A DNA stretch of 64,000 nt, from the NCBI RefSeq assembly GCF_000828085.3, contig NZ_JXCA02000001.1, positions 844,742 through 908,741 of the forward strand. The letters run 5' to 3'. Below the pieces are notes generated by a model. It was not told the origin of the DNA. It did not search any database and saw only the letters and a list, made by a program, of their open reading frames with translations. This document shows positions 52,703 to 61,350 of the stretch, piece by piece. The stretch comes from Scytonema tolypothrichoides VB-61278 (GTDB lineage: Bacteria; Cyanobacteriota; Cyanobacteriia; Cyanobacteriales; Nostocaceae). The translations under genes and the position numbers were made by a program. Each line of letters starts with the position of its first letter. Position 1 is the stretch's first letter.

Positions 52703-55342
52703 TTAACCCAAAGCCGATCGCAACTCACTCCGCGCTTGTTCCAACGCCTCCGGTAATTTACTCGCATCCCGTCCGCCTGCTTGGGCAAGATTCGGACGTC
52801 CGCCGCCGCCGCCGCCACAAATTTTGGCGATCGCACCCACAAATTTCCCTGCTTGCAATCCTTTCTTGTTCACTTCTGAACTGAAAGCTGCAACTAAACT
52901 CACTTTCCCTTCCTCAGGAACGGAACCCAACACCACCGCACCATTGCCAAGTTTTTGCAGCAAGCGTTCGGCTACAGTTTTTAAGGACTCTGGGTCAACG
53001 TCTTCCATCTTAGCGACGAGAATTTTATAATCGCCGATGGACTCGACTGTTTGCAGCAAACTATCTGATTTGGCGATCGCCAGCTGTGACTTCAGGGTTT
53101 CCAGTTCCTTCTGGCTGGTTCTGAGTTCGTTTTGCAGAGTCGTAATTCTGTCGGGGAGTTCTTCGGGTTTTACTTTGAAGCGATCGCTCAAATCTTTCAC
53201 GACTTTATCGCGCACATTCAGGTAATCTAGTATCGCAGGACCAGAAACAGCTTCAATCCGCCGAACTCCTGACGCCACACCAGCTTCAGAGATTATTTTG
53301 AAAACCCCAATCTCCGCAGTATTACTCACGTGAGTCCCGCCGCACAATTCCATTGATACACCAGGAAAGTCAATCACGCGCACTTCCTCGCCGTATTTTT
53401 CCCCGAACATAGCCACAGCACCTCTGGCTTTTGCTTCTGCTAAGGGCAAAACTTCCACTTTGGCAGAATGTGCTTGGGCTATCCAAGAGTTCACCAGTTC
53501 CTCAACTTGCTGTATTTCTTCTGGTGTTAAAGCACGCGGACAGTTGAAGTCAAAGCGCAACCTATCGAATGACACGAGAGAACCTGCTTGCGAGATGGAG
53601 TCATCAACAATTTTTTTCAACGCTGCTTGCAAGAGGTGAGTTGCGGTGTGGTTCGCTTGGAGACGACGACGACAAGCTTTATCAATTTGCGCGGTCACAG
53701 CATCTCCTACTCGGATTGTACCGCGTTCGATGCGTCCGAAGTGAACAAAGAAATCAGATTCTTTCTTGACATCGTGAATTGTCACGAGGACACCATCGCC
53801 AGAAAGATAACCGCGATCGCCAATTTGTCCTCCCGACTCTGCATAAAATGGAGTTTGGTCGAGGACAATTTGCACCTCTGTTCCAGCTTCTGCTTCTTCT
53901 TGAGAAACGCCACCTACCAACAGCACTTCGACTTTGGATGTCGCCACAGGTTGGGTATATCCCAAGAATTCTGTCGCGTGGATATGTTCCGCCAGTTTGT
54001 CCAGAGAACCTTGCACTGTTAAGTCGATTGTTTTGTGTGCTTCCTTGGCGCGTTCTACTTGCTTTTGCATTTCCACATCGAAACCAGCCTCATCAACCGT
54101 GAGGTTATTTTCAGCAGCAATTTCTTGAGTCAGTTCTAAAGGGAAACCGTAAGTATCGTACAAGGTAAAAGCACTTTCCCCACTAATTTGGGTTTCGCCT
54201 TTGCTTTGCACCTGTTGGATAATTTCCGCCAGCAGTTCTTCACCGCGTTCCAAAGTTTTCAGGAAGCGGGACTCTTCTCGTTGCAGTTCTGCTTTGATGG
54301 CGTTTTCTCTTTGGCGCACATTGGGGTAAGCTGATTCGGAAAGGGCGATCGCAGTCTCAGCAACTTGGGTAGTAAATTCTCCCTGAATCCCAATCAATCT
54401 TCCATGACGAACAACCCGACGAATCAGGCGACGCAGAATATAACCTCGTCCCACATTAGAAGCACGGATTTCATCGGCTATCATGTGAACGACTGCACGA
54501 ATATGATCTCCAATCACTTTTAAGGAGATTTTGGTTTTCTCATCCGCTTTGGCGTAATCTATCCCAGCAATATCCGCTGCTGTTTTAAGAATAGGGAAAA
54601 CCAAATCAGTTTCGTAGTTGTTGGGAACTTTTTGGAGGATTTGCGCCATCCTTTCCAAACCCATCCCAGTGTCGATGTTTTTGTTCGCTAGTGGTGTTAG
54701 TTTCCCTTCAGCATCCTGGTTGTATTGCATGAAGACGAGGTTATAAATCTCAATGAACCGGGTACCGTCTTCTAAATCTATATTGTCATCGCCGCGTTCT
54801 GGGTGAAAATCGTAGTGTATTTCTGAGCTGGGACCACAAGGACCAGTAGGACCAGAATTCCAAAAGTTATCTTCCCTCAAACGTTTAATTCTGGCTTCTG
54901 GAACGCCGATTTTATCACGCCAAATTTCAAAAGCTTCGTCGTCTTCCTCAAAGACAGTAATGACGAGGTGTTCTGGAGGTAAACCAAAGACTTTTGTTGA
55001 CAATTCCCAACCCCAAGCTATGGCTTGTTCTTTAAAATAATCCCCAAAACTGAAGTTCCCCAACATCTCAAAGAACGTGTGATGCCGTTTTGTGCGTCCG
55101 ACATTTTCGATATCATTGGTGCGGATGCATTTTTGGGAAGTGGTAGCACGCTTGAATTCTGGTGTCCGCTGTCCGAGGAAGATGGGTTTAAATGGTAGCA
55201 TCCCCGCGATCGTCAGCAGTACGGTTGGATCTTCTGGTACGAGGGAAGCACTCGGAAGAATTTGGTGTTCCCGTTGGGCGTAGAAGTCAAGGAATAAGGC
55301 GCGAATTTCGTTTCCGCTGAGGAATTGGGGATGAAAAGACAT
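52703..55342 (-). CDS. alaS: Alanine-tRNA ligase
   Basis: AlaRS (879 aa, normal size) charges tRNA-Ala. The class II catalytic core is N-terminal ([53 protein letters not shown]). The editing domain has the zinc residues [13 protein letters not shown] and [13 protein letters not shown]. The C-Ala domain ends with the glycine-rich [17 protein letters not shown]. All key motifs are intact. It is monocistronic, with a hairpin after the stop. Confidence 0.98.
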   Translation of the reverse strand: MSFHPQFLSGNEIRALFLDFYAQREHQILPSASLVPEDPTVLLTIAGMLPFKPIFLGQRTPEFKRATTSQKCIRTNDIENVGRTKRHHTFFEMLGNFSFGDYFKEQAIAWGWELSTKVFGLPPEHLVITVFEEDDEAFEIWRDKIGVPEARIKRLREDNFWNSGPTGPCGPSSEIHYDFHPERGDDNIDLEDGTRFIEIYNLVFMQYNQDAEGKLTPLANKNIDTGMGLERMAQILQKVPNNYETDLVFPILKTAADIAGIDYAKADEKTKISLKVIGDHIRAVVHMIADEIRASNVGRGYILRRLIRRVVRHGRLIGIQGEFTTQVAETAIALSESAYPNVRQRENAIKAELQREESRFLKTLERGEELLAEIIQQVQSKGETQISGESAFTLYDTYGFPLELTQEIAAENNLTVDEAGFDVEMQKQVERAKEAHKTIDLTVQGSLDKLAEHIHATEFLGYTQPVATSKVEVLLVGGVSQEEAEAGTEVQIVLDQTPFYAESGGQIGDRGYLSGDGVLVTIHDVKKESDFFVHFGRIERGTIRVGDAVTAQIDKACRRRLQANHTATHLLQAALKKIVDDSISQAGSLVSFDRLRFDFNCPRALTPEEIQQVEELVNSWIAQAHSAKVEVLPLAEAKARGAVAMFGEKYGEEVRVIDFPGVSMELCGGTHVSNTAEIGVFKIISEAGVASGVRRIEAVSGPAILDYLNVRDKVVKDLSDRFKVKPEELPDRITTLQNELRTSQKELETLKSQLAIAKSDSLLQTVESIGDYKILVAKMEDVDPESLKTVAERLLQKLGNGAVVLGSVPEEGKVSLVAAFSSEVNKKGLQAGKFVGAIAKICGGGGGGRPNLAQAGGRDASKLPEALEQARSELRSALG

Positions 55343-55655
55343 GGGTATTTACAAAAATAGTATCAACGAATAAAGTTTCTGAGTTCCGAGTCTTGAGCAA
55401 TAAATTATAAGTTCTGAGAAAATCTTGATTTATTTTCTCCTAATTGTCTTGATTCTACTCAGCACTTATTAAGTACGTTTATATATTTTTGCATTTTGTT
55501 TCAGTTTGCGACCACTAACCTTTGCCAAGAGTGCAGCTTATGTAGGTATTGTGTCGTGTCACAGTCACCTAACTTTAGTAGGATGAGCGATCGCCCTGAC
55601 GATGACTACAATCAAAGCTGAGAAAAAAATCAAAATTCCCCGAAAGAGGTAGATT
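55343..55655. other. Divergent spacer between alaS and the HMA-domain gene
   Basis: About 310 bp of AT-rich DNA containing the promoters of two divergent genes and one HIP1-like GAGCGATCGCCC. A CCCCGAAAGAGG ribosome-binding region precedes the HMA gene. Confidence 0.5.
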
Positions 55656-55859
55656 ATGGCGTTAAAATTAACTGTACCAAATATTTCCTGTCAAGACTGT
55701 GCAGCAACTATTACCGACTCCATCCATACAATGGAACCCGACGCCAAAGTGGATGTAGATGTGAAAGCGAAAACAGTGACTGTAGAATCTAAGGCTTCTG
55801 AAGAGTCCATCAAACAGAGTATTGTTGCAGCTGGTTACCATATTGAAGGTTATCAATAA
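55656..55859 (+). CDS. Heavy-metal-associated (HMA) domain protein, CopZ-like
   Basis: A 67-residue single HMA domain (MALKLTVPNISCQDCAATIT) with the metal-binding CxxC as Cys-Gln-Asp-Cys; most copper chaperones have MxCxxC, whereas here it is ISCQDC. The C-terminal half (VDVDVKAKTVTVESKASEES, then IVAAGYHIEGYQ) completes the beta-alpha-beta-beta-alpha-beta fold. A soluble metal carrier is likely; no ATPase partner is adjacent. An AAAGAGG site precedes the start. Confidence 0.9.
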   Translation: MALKLTVPNISCQDCAATITDSIHTMEPDAKVDVDVKAKTVTVESKASEESIKQSIVAAGYHIEGYQ

Positions 55860-55977
55860 CTGCTTTCACAAAAAAAGCGACAGATGCGTAGTAGCGCATC
55901 CAGACTAAAATATTGGGTAAACAAGCTTGCAAAAACTCTCATCCTAGCTATCCTCAACCCAAAATTTTAAGCCAGAC

Positions 55978-56110
55978 GTGTTAGTAGGTTGGGGAGGAAA
56001 CTTCTGTCTGGAGAGTACAGTACCTGCCGTGGGGTCTCCCCCTACTCCTTATCTCCAGAGGGAACCTCATTCATCCCCACAGAGTGGGAATCCCGAAGCC
56101 CCTGCTTACG
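55978..56110 (+). pseudogene. TnpB 3'-end remnant with transposon right-end sequence
   Basis: The frame reads VGWGGNFCLESTVPAVGSPP followed by SSPQSGNPEAPAYG, which resembles the variable C-terminal tail of cyanobacterial TnpB proteins and the omega-RNA/right-end segment encoded there (TGGGAATCCCGAAGCCCC). No RuvC or zinc-ribbon part precedes it. It is a solo right-end relic of an IS605- or IS607-type element, unrelated in sequence to the complete element at 13.6-15.4 kb. Confidence 0.45.
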
Positions 56111-56148
56111 GTGATCAGATTTCATCCCTAAAGAATTTCCCTAATTAT

Positions 56149-56415
56149 TTAATGTTTTCGCCAAAGGTCAGATGCTTTTCTTTGTGCTTCTTCAACTCCG
56201 GCATTCAGCGCTTGGTGTGCTGTTTCATAACAGCCGAACAGGCATGAGTCAAAATCGGCGATCGGGAGTGGATTCCGTTCTAATACGTTATGGATAGCAA
56301 TCGCATAAGAATATTTCTCTTTAGCTAAAGGGTGAAAATGTACCGCCACGAACCACGGTATATTCATTTCCAACTCAAATGTAGTCCCATCTTTTTGCAG
56401 GATTGGTTTGTCCAT
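56149..56415 (-). CDS. Conserved hypothetical protein (88 aa)
   Basis: An 88-residue soluble protein with a His/Phe-rich central stretch (PWFVAVHFHPLAKEKYSYAI) and a C-terminal helix (AHQALNAGVEEAQRKASDLW). It lies 76 bp downstream of the small membrane protein gene on the same strand. No family recognised; DFDSCLFGCYE carries two cysteines. Confidence 0.6.
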   Translation of the reverse strand: MDKPILQKDGTTFELEMNIPWFVAVHFHPLAKEKYSYAIAIHNVLERNPLPIADFDSCLFGCYETAHQALNAGVEEAQRKASDLWRKH

Positions 56416-56491
56416 TGTCGCTTGAACCCCTCGTGGCTAAGTGATGCCAGGCGCTGACCTAATATAGAAGCGAAGATGGTATCTTTCTTAA

Positions 56492-56809
56492 TTATGTACG
56501 GAAAGCAAAGCGTCTGTGTGAGAGAATCGTCATGAAATTGGCCAACAAACAGATGCTTCCTAGCACCAATAAAATGTATGTGGGAGCCATAACCACTCCA
56601 ATCATAAACCAAGCAAATACATGGAGTACCATCAATACAGCAAATAAACTAGCAATTCCAGCACTTTGCCAGATCTGAATAGCCGGACGATTCAATAATG
56701 TGAGAATTATTGTCGAGAAGGTAGAAATCAGGTTGGCTGGAATGAGAAAGGCACAAATGCCAATGCAGTAGGTGCTTGAGAATGCTATCAACGTGTTGAA
56801 ATCTAACAT
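56492..56809 (-). CDS. Small integral membrane protein (105 aa)
   Basis: A 105-residue hydrophobic protein with three to four membrane helices (around residues 6-35, 48-66, 66-84, 84-97). The last residues HRRFAFRT are basic and probably cytoplasmic. It lies downstream of the PII-like gene (206 bp) and upstream of the 88-aa gene on the same strand. Unknown function; its position after a PII-like protein is suggestive, since PII-like proteins often control membrane transporters. Confidence 0.7.
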   Translation of the reverse strand: MLDFNTLIAFSSTYCIGICAFLIPANLISTFSTIILTLLNRPAIQIWQSAGIASLFAVLMVLHVFAWFMIGVVMAPTYILLVLGSICLLANFMTILSHRRFAFRT

Positions 56810-57015
56810 TAATTTTCCTGTGTTAAGTTGCCAAATTTTATATAGATTTTTATGGATATTTGTACTTATATCCTAAAGACTAGTTGGACTTTCAAATATT
56901 TGTAGGTTGATAACCGAAACTACTGTGTTAATTCAACCCAAGTCAAGATCCACTAAAAATTTGAACACCTAATAAGTTGGTGGTTCAGAAAACGAAACTG
57001 ATAAAAAAGAGCTAA

Positions 57016-57321
57016 TTAAAAGAAGGCTTCTACATTGTGTCGGAAGGCGATTAAGGCGTGCTTGCCCTGCTCCTCTTTCAGTGCCCAAAAGATAGTGTCA
57101 GATAGTTCTAGTGAAACAATAGTCTTGATTTCAATGTTAGTGTTGTAGCCTGCTAAATCTGCCAAGCGTCTTCCATGACCGCCCTCACCTTGTACTTGAC
57201 TAATAGTGTAACCGCTTACATCGTGGCTTTTTAGTAGCTTAACAATACGGTCTTTGAGTACTGTCTCACCAATGATAGTGATCAGGACGGCAGGTTGGAC
57301 AGGAAAGGCTAAGTTTGTCAT
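57016..57321 (-). CDS. PII-like signalling protein (SbtB-type)
   Basis: A 101-residue PII-superfamily protein. The ferredoxin-like core is visible in AVLITIIGETVLKDRIVKLL (strand and helix), a T-loop-like VSGYTISQVQGEGGHGRR, and NIEIKTIVSLELSDTIFWAL. The GEGGHGRR segment resembles SbtB/PII-like proteins that bind adenine nucleotides or cAMP. It ends at RHNVEAFF, without the C-terminal Cys loop of SbtB. No sbtA bicarbonate transporter is adjacent. Ligand and target are unknown. Confidence 0.75.
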   Translation of the reverse strand: MTNLAFPVQPAVLITIIGETVLKDRIVKLLKSHDVSGYTISQVQGEGGHGRRLADLAGYNTNIEIKTIVSLELSDTIFWALKEEQGKHALIAFRHNVEAFF

Positions 57322-57390
57322 AGAGAACTCCAGAGAATGGGTTTTGGCTTCTAAAGCTTAAGTTTTTATCCGCAGTCCAAATGTTGTATC

Positions 57391-57419
57391 AAAAAGGCTC
57401 AAGCATTCTTGCCTGAGCC
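57391..57419 (-). terminator. Intrinsic terminator of the rbp gene
   Basis: On the minus strand GGCTCAGGC-AAGAAT-GCTTGAGCC followed by TTTTT, about 64 bp past the rbp stop. Stem, loop and T-run are all present. Confidence 0.7.
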
Positions 57420-57482
57420 ACTGCTAAATAAAATTAATTTGCTAGATTAATGGGTTAGCTCTTTGAGCTAAATTTATGAAGC

Positions 57483-57782
57483 TTAGTAGCGGTTACGGAA
57501 GCCGCTGTTTCCCCGGTTACCACCAAAGGAACCTCTTTCTTCTCTAGGCTTAGCCTTATTAACTTTCAGGTCACGTCCCATCCACTCAGCACCATCAAGA
57601 GCTTCAATGGCAGCTGTTTCTTCAGCATCTGTACCCATTTCCACAAAACCAAAGCCGCGCAAACGACCTGTTTCACGATCCGTAGGTAGCTGAACCCGCT
57701 TTACAGTACCATATTCTGCGAACACAGCATTCAGACTCTGTTCTGTAACTTCATAAGAAAGATTGCCTACATAAACTGACAT
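57483..57782 (-). CDS. RNA-binding protein with one RRM (Rbp family)
   Basis: A 99-residue protein: one RNA recognition motif with RNP2 (SVYVGNLSYEV) and RNP1 (RLRGFGFVEM), then a Gly/Arg/Asn-rich tail (GSFGGNRGNSGFRNRY). This is the cyanobacterial Rbp type, several of which are cold-induced RNA chaperones. It is monocistronic with its own terminator. The mRNA leader folds a hairpin over the ribosome-binding site, pointing to translational control. Which rbp paralogue this is cannot be told. Confidence 0.94.
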   Translation of the reverse strand: MSVYVGNLSYEVTEQSLNAVFAEYGTVKRVQLPTDRETGRLRGFGFVEMGTDAEETAAIEALDGAEWMGRDLKVNKAKPREERGSFGGNRGNSGFRNRY

Positions 57783-57788
57783 ACATTG

Positions 57789-57829
57789 TCTCCGAAATCG
57801 TAAGTGTGTAGAGATTTAGGTTTCGGAGA
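57789..57829 (-). promoter_or_regulatory. Shine-Dalgarno-sequestering hairpin in the rbp leader
   Basis: A perfect 9-bp stem in the 5' leader (TTTCGGAGA pairing with TCTCCGAAA) with a 23-base loop. The 3' arm contains GGAGA, the ribosome-binding site, 6 bases before the ATG. The closed form would hide it. Cold-dependent control through the leader is known for rbpA1 of Anabaena variabilis; the same mechanism here is inferred. Confidence 0.6.
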
Positions 57830-58226
57830 AAAGTTTGTAAATACCAAAAACAAAAAGACTGTCAAGACTAAAAACAAACGCTATTAACCGAATTAACTCT
57901 CACCTCCCATCATGACATAGCAGACAACGTTTAGGGAGGAAGTTGGAAAAATCGTTATATAAAGTTATATAAGCAATTGATAGCTAGGTATGATAAGGCA
58001 CAGCTTGGAGGCATAATTTCTAGAGTTTCAATTTGATGTAGACACTGGTTGAGACGGAAAGGTCCAAAAACGAATCAGACCCTTCCTATTCTTTGTTTTG
58101 CTTGGAAGCTCCAGCCTCCAAGGAAGTAAGTCCAAGGGTACTTCACCATATCACAATTTCTAGTTAGTTTTGTGTTAAATTAGCATTACTTGCACTTGCA
58201 AAGTATTGAACAATTGAGAGGAAATC
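57830..58226. other. Divergent promoter region between rbp and infC
   Basis: About 400 bp holding both promoters. For infC a GAGAGGA ribosome-binding site is at 58216-58222. The remainder is AT-rich with no clear operator. Confidence 0.5.
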
Positions 58227-58718
58227 ATTATCGTCATTCAAAAGCAACTCATTAATTCGCAAATCAAGTCACCTCAAGTTTTCTTGATTGACCATGAGAA
58301 TAATAACCGTGGTCTGACCGATACACGTGAAGCTCTACAACTAGCACAGAGCGTAGAGCTTGACCTAGTTGTAGTCTCGGAGGGCAAAGACGCTCCAGTT
58401 GCGAAGATTCTTAACTATGGTAAACTTCAATATCAAAAGAAAAAGCGTCAGGGACAGAGTGCTAGACCTACGGTAAAGGAAGTTCGGCTGCGTCCTAACG
58501 TGGGTGTGGCTGATTACAACTTACGCATTGAGCAAGCAACTCAGTGGTTGAATAAGGGCGATTCAGTAAAGTTTGTTATTCGCTTACGGGGTAGAGAAAA
58601 TCAATATCGTGAACAGGCTGGAGAAATGTTAGAGCGGATTGTAACTGCTCTGAGCCAAGTTGGTAAAGTCCAGTCGCTTGATAAACGCGCACTCGTTGCT
58701 CAAGTCGTTCCTGCATAA
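58227..58718 (+). CDS. infC: Translation initiation factor IF-3 (AUU start)
   Basis: IF-3 binds the 30S subunit and checks the start codon. The N-domain begins IVIQKQLINSQIKSPQVFLI, then DHENNNRGLTDTREALQLAQ; the C-domain contains KILNYGKLQYQKKKRQGQSA, VKEVRLRPNVGVADYNLR and FVIRLRGRENQYREQAGEML. An in-frame TGA stands at 58215, and between it and the TTG at 58284 there is no ATG or GTG. The N-domain must start at ATT 58227, 5 bases after GAGAGG, giving 163 aa. A rare AUU start for IF-3 autoregulation is known in E. coli. The sequence seems diverged from the standard cyanobacterial IF-3, so it may be a second copy. Confidence 0.9.
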   Translation: MIVIQKQLINSQIKSPQVFLIDHENNNRGLTDTREALQLAQSVELDLVVVSEGKDAPVAKILNYGKLQYQKKKRQGQSARPTVKEVRLRPNVGVADYNLRIEQATQWLNKGDSVKFVIRLRGRENQYREQAGEMLERIVTALSQVGKVQSLDKRALVAQVVPA

Positions 58719-60163
58719 ATTGATTTTTTAGCAATATTTTAGTCAACCTCAGTAGCCAGAGAAACTGCTTACATACGCTGGCTACTGAAATGCTTCCATG
58801 TGCTGTAAGCGTGGGAGAAACGATATCACACAAGTTTTGCGAATGCAGATTACGGATGGGCTTTGGAAACTTAGCAATACATTAACGCTTCACATCAAAC
58901 TATAGTTGCAAGCTTGAAAGCACGCTCCTGAGGAATGGAACAATTGAAGATGGCAGGGATACTTCTTTGAGAATGCAAGCTTTGAGTACTTGCAGAAGGA
59001 CTGGGAGATTGATCCTGCAAGTGCAGATAGTTATTAAGAAGTTGCTCACTAAGTTTCCGCACTGAGGGATTACTTGTGTGAGTGGAGAGCTAGTTGATTG
59101 GAATAGGTAGCGTTTAAGGTGCCACAGATTTTGCAAAAATCTTGCTTGTCTATAATGTTGTCCACTTATCTTGATTCACAGATTGCACCAATAAAAATTT
59201 CTGTTATTTAGTCACTCAGTATTAAACCAAAAGTTCTTTATTTTAGCGAGAAAAGCCCAGGACTTACGCAAAGAAACCCGGTTTCTACCAAAAATCGTCT
59301 GTTTCGCAACCAAAGACGAACGAAGAAACCGGGTTTCACAGCAGATGGTGCGTAAGTCCTAAAGCCAATAAAAATAATGTAGCTTACCTCAGATCTTGCA
59401 CCCGGGTCAAAAACCGGGTTTCTTGAGAATTCCGACACTTGCAAACCTTAATTTGCCGGCTCCGTTACCCGGTTTTTTAGGTCTTGTTGAGAATGATGCA
59501 AGATGTGAGTTACCCTTGCATATTTTTAGTTTGTACGGTTTTCTACGGAGAGGTGCCAGATATGAGTTGAACCATTAAACAAACATGTATGGTGAAATAA
59601 AACTATGCCCATTGACTTTTTAGGTGAGCGACTTTAAGTTAAGCCACTAGCTGCAAAAGTGGAGAAATCCAGCAATAAAGGTAATATATGCTAGCTTAAT
59701 GAAACAGTACAGCTTTTTGTGGTTATATAATTTATTTTTTCTAGTATTATTACGAGTATCACTCAATCTTATTCTAAGTAAGTGGGTCAAATTAAATATA
59801 AAACCTCACCCTACCTCCGGCTTCCCTCTCCGAACCCACGGAAAAGGATTGAGGATAAGGTCTTATCTTATATTTAATTACGCCTACCTATTAATATGAT
59901 TTAAAACTTATGTACATCTCCATCACTCCAGGAGAAACATTTACCAAAAGGTTGATATTTGTGAAATGAGAAAATTGCTTGCCTAACTTATTATAGCGCT
60001 TCTCGTTTGAATCAAATACAAATTTATCTGCGTCCATCCGCGTCGAGGGTGCGGTTCCTAAATTCTTTGATGTATTGCACCCAACTGATAACCGCTATAT
60101 CTATTCCTTAAGATTTATCTTTTGTTTTTTATCTCTTAAAAATGTTAAAATAACGGTAAGTTC
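58719..60163. other. Longest gene-free region
   Basis: About 1.4 kb with no credible gene. It holds the MITE-like element at 59259-59360, an ACCCGGGTCAAAAACCGGG palindrome at about 59400, an AACCTCACCCTACCTCCGG repeat end at about 59803, and a dispersed TCTGCGTCCATCCGCGTCGAGG stretch near 60028. A plus-strand 66-codon frame at 59699 has a hydrophobic start but reads into a repeat and is rejected. The region looks like a repeat sink. Confidence 0.65.
59259..59360. repeat. 102-bp MITE-like element with AGGACTTACGCA ends
   Basis: Perfect 12-bp inverted ends AGGACTTACGCA / TGCGTAAGTCCT. Inside, AGAAACCCGGTTTCT and AGAAACCGGGTTTC form a second inverted pair. The same 12-mer occurs once more, as a half element, at 34706. 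Confidence 0.85.
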
Positions 60164-60442
60164 ATGCAAGTAAAAAATATGGTTACAAGCGAATTTGATA
60201 GTACATTAGCTGCCATAGAATTAAATACAGCTAGAAAATTAAACTGGGATTATAACCAATTAAAAGACTGTTTAATTTTTACAGTAAATAAGGAAGCGAT
60301 TGAGATAGCACTCCAGAAAAATCAACTCAAAGAATCTGAGTTGCAAACTTTAAAGCAAGCTTTGTTAGATTATGGTTTTCAGTACAAAAAAACCCGAAAT
60401 GATTGTATCTTTGTTTTTGAGCAAAATGTTGAATTAAGATAG
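60164..60442 (+). CDS. Hypothetical protein (92 aa)
   Basis: A 92-residue, Lys/Asn/Gln-rich helical protein, MQVKNMVTSEFDSTLAAIEL, with LKESELQTLKQALLDYGFQY in the second half. Met6 is an alternative start. No signal, membrane segment or motif. Not recognised. Confidence 0.5.
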   Translation: MQVKNMVTSEFDSTLAAIELNTARKLNWDYNQLKDCLIFTVNKEAIEIALQKNQLKESELQTLKQALLDYGFQYKKTRNDCIFVFEQNVELR

Positions 60443-60740
60443 AGTCAAAACAAAGTAGCAGACTTTTGGGAGTCATCTTTAGTGCTAATGATGCTTATTT
60501 TGCTGGCGGTGGTGTAGGTCTGATTGAAGTTATTACAGATGCTGGGTGCTTTAGTAACTCATCTGCAAACTTATCTAAATGCGACCAGAGAACTTCTTTG
60601 CGGAGATAGCGACACGAACCGCAGTTAAGACGAATAATTTGAGCGTTGTTGCCAAAAAATATAAGAGGTAGCAGTGTTATACTTAATAACATCACCCAGA
60701 TGTTCTTTGCCTAAATAACACGTTTAAACGTGTATAAAGC

Positions 60741-61049
60741 ATGAAAACCGCTTCAAACCTAATTCCCGAATTTGAAACATTATTTAGACAAAAGTTACGA
60801 CTCAATAATTGTAGGCTTAAGAAGAAAAAACAAGAGAATCATTATGAAATTACTACTCCCGCCAAAGACATTTTTTTGATGTCTTGGTGCGAGTTTCCAA
60901 AAATTAACTTGATATATCAGCCTATAGGCATACGAACAAAGCAGACTATAGTTTATGAGCGGGCTATCCGTGACCATATTAATTTTTGTGTGAGTAGTGT
61001 CCAGGATAACCCAGACTCTAGTCTTATTACTTTAGATAGAGAAAACTAA
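60741..61049 (+). CDS. Hypothetical protein (102 aa)
   Basis: A 102-residue soluble, basic protein (MKTASNLIPEFETLFRQKLR, with KKKKQENHYEITTPAKDIFL). A repeating strand pattern such as NLIYQPIGIRTKQTIVYERA suggests a small alpha-beta fold. It is not linked to a neighbour. Not recognised. Confidence 0.5.
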   Translation: MKTASNLIPEFETLFRQKLRLNNCRLKKKKQENHYEITTPAKDIFLMSWCEFPKINLIYQPIGIRTKQTIVYERAIRDHINFCVSSVQDNPDSSLITLDREN

Positions 61050-61350
61050 AGTTTTTTATTTTTAGTATTTAAAATATCTTCGTTAGATGCGGTTGGCGAA
61101 GGTATGACAAAGCCTCCTACAGGTGTGTTGCCACTTGAAACGGTTAACGACAAATTAATGGTTTGAGTGTCTGTATCATCTCTATATACCTAATTTGTAG
61201 TCATTTGACTAACAGTATCAAATACTACTTGCAGGCGTTAATTTGCTTGGGGCAACATTCCAGTTCGACGAGCCGATTGCGAATCTTACGGAGATGCTTT
61301 CGGCTATTGATGGGTGTTCGTGGTACTCACAGTTGTGCAAAAAGGATTTT
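61050..61350. other. Spacer upstream of the radical SAM gene
   Basis: 300 bp. The minus strand has a 45-codon open frame ending LTVSSGNTPVGGFVIPSPTA with no usable start, possibly the tail of a lost gene. AAAGGA at 61341-61346 is the ribosome-binding site of the downstream radical SAM gene. Confidence 0.4.

Noticed and set aside
59699-59899. 66-codon plus-strand frame with hydrophobic N-terminus
   Set aside because: Runs into the dispersed AACCTCACCC repeat and lacks other evidence.
60495-60695. 66-codon minus-strand frame (NAQIIRLNCGSCRYLRKEVL)
   Set aside because: The CxxC and hydrophobic start are mildly suggestive, perhaps a fragment, but there is no support from context or a ribosome site.
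61046-61181. 45-codon minus-strand frame ending LTVSSGNTPVGGFVIPSPTA
   Set aside because: No start codon near its beginning and it overlaps the end of the plus-strand 102-aa gene; may be a gene relic but cannot be shown.
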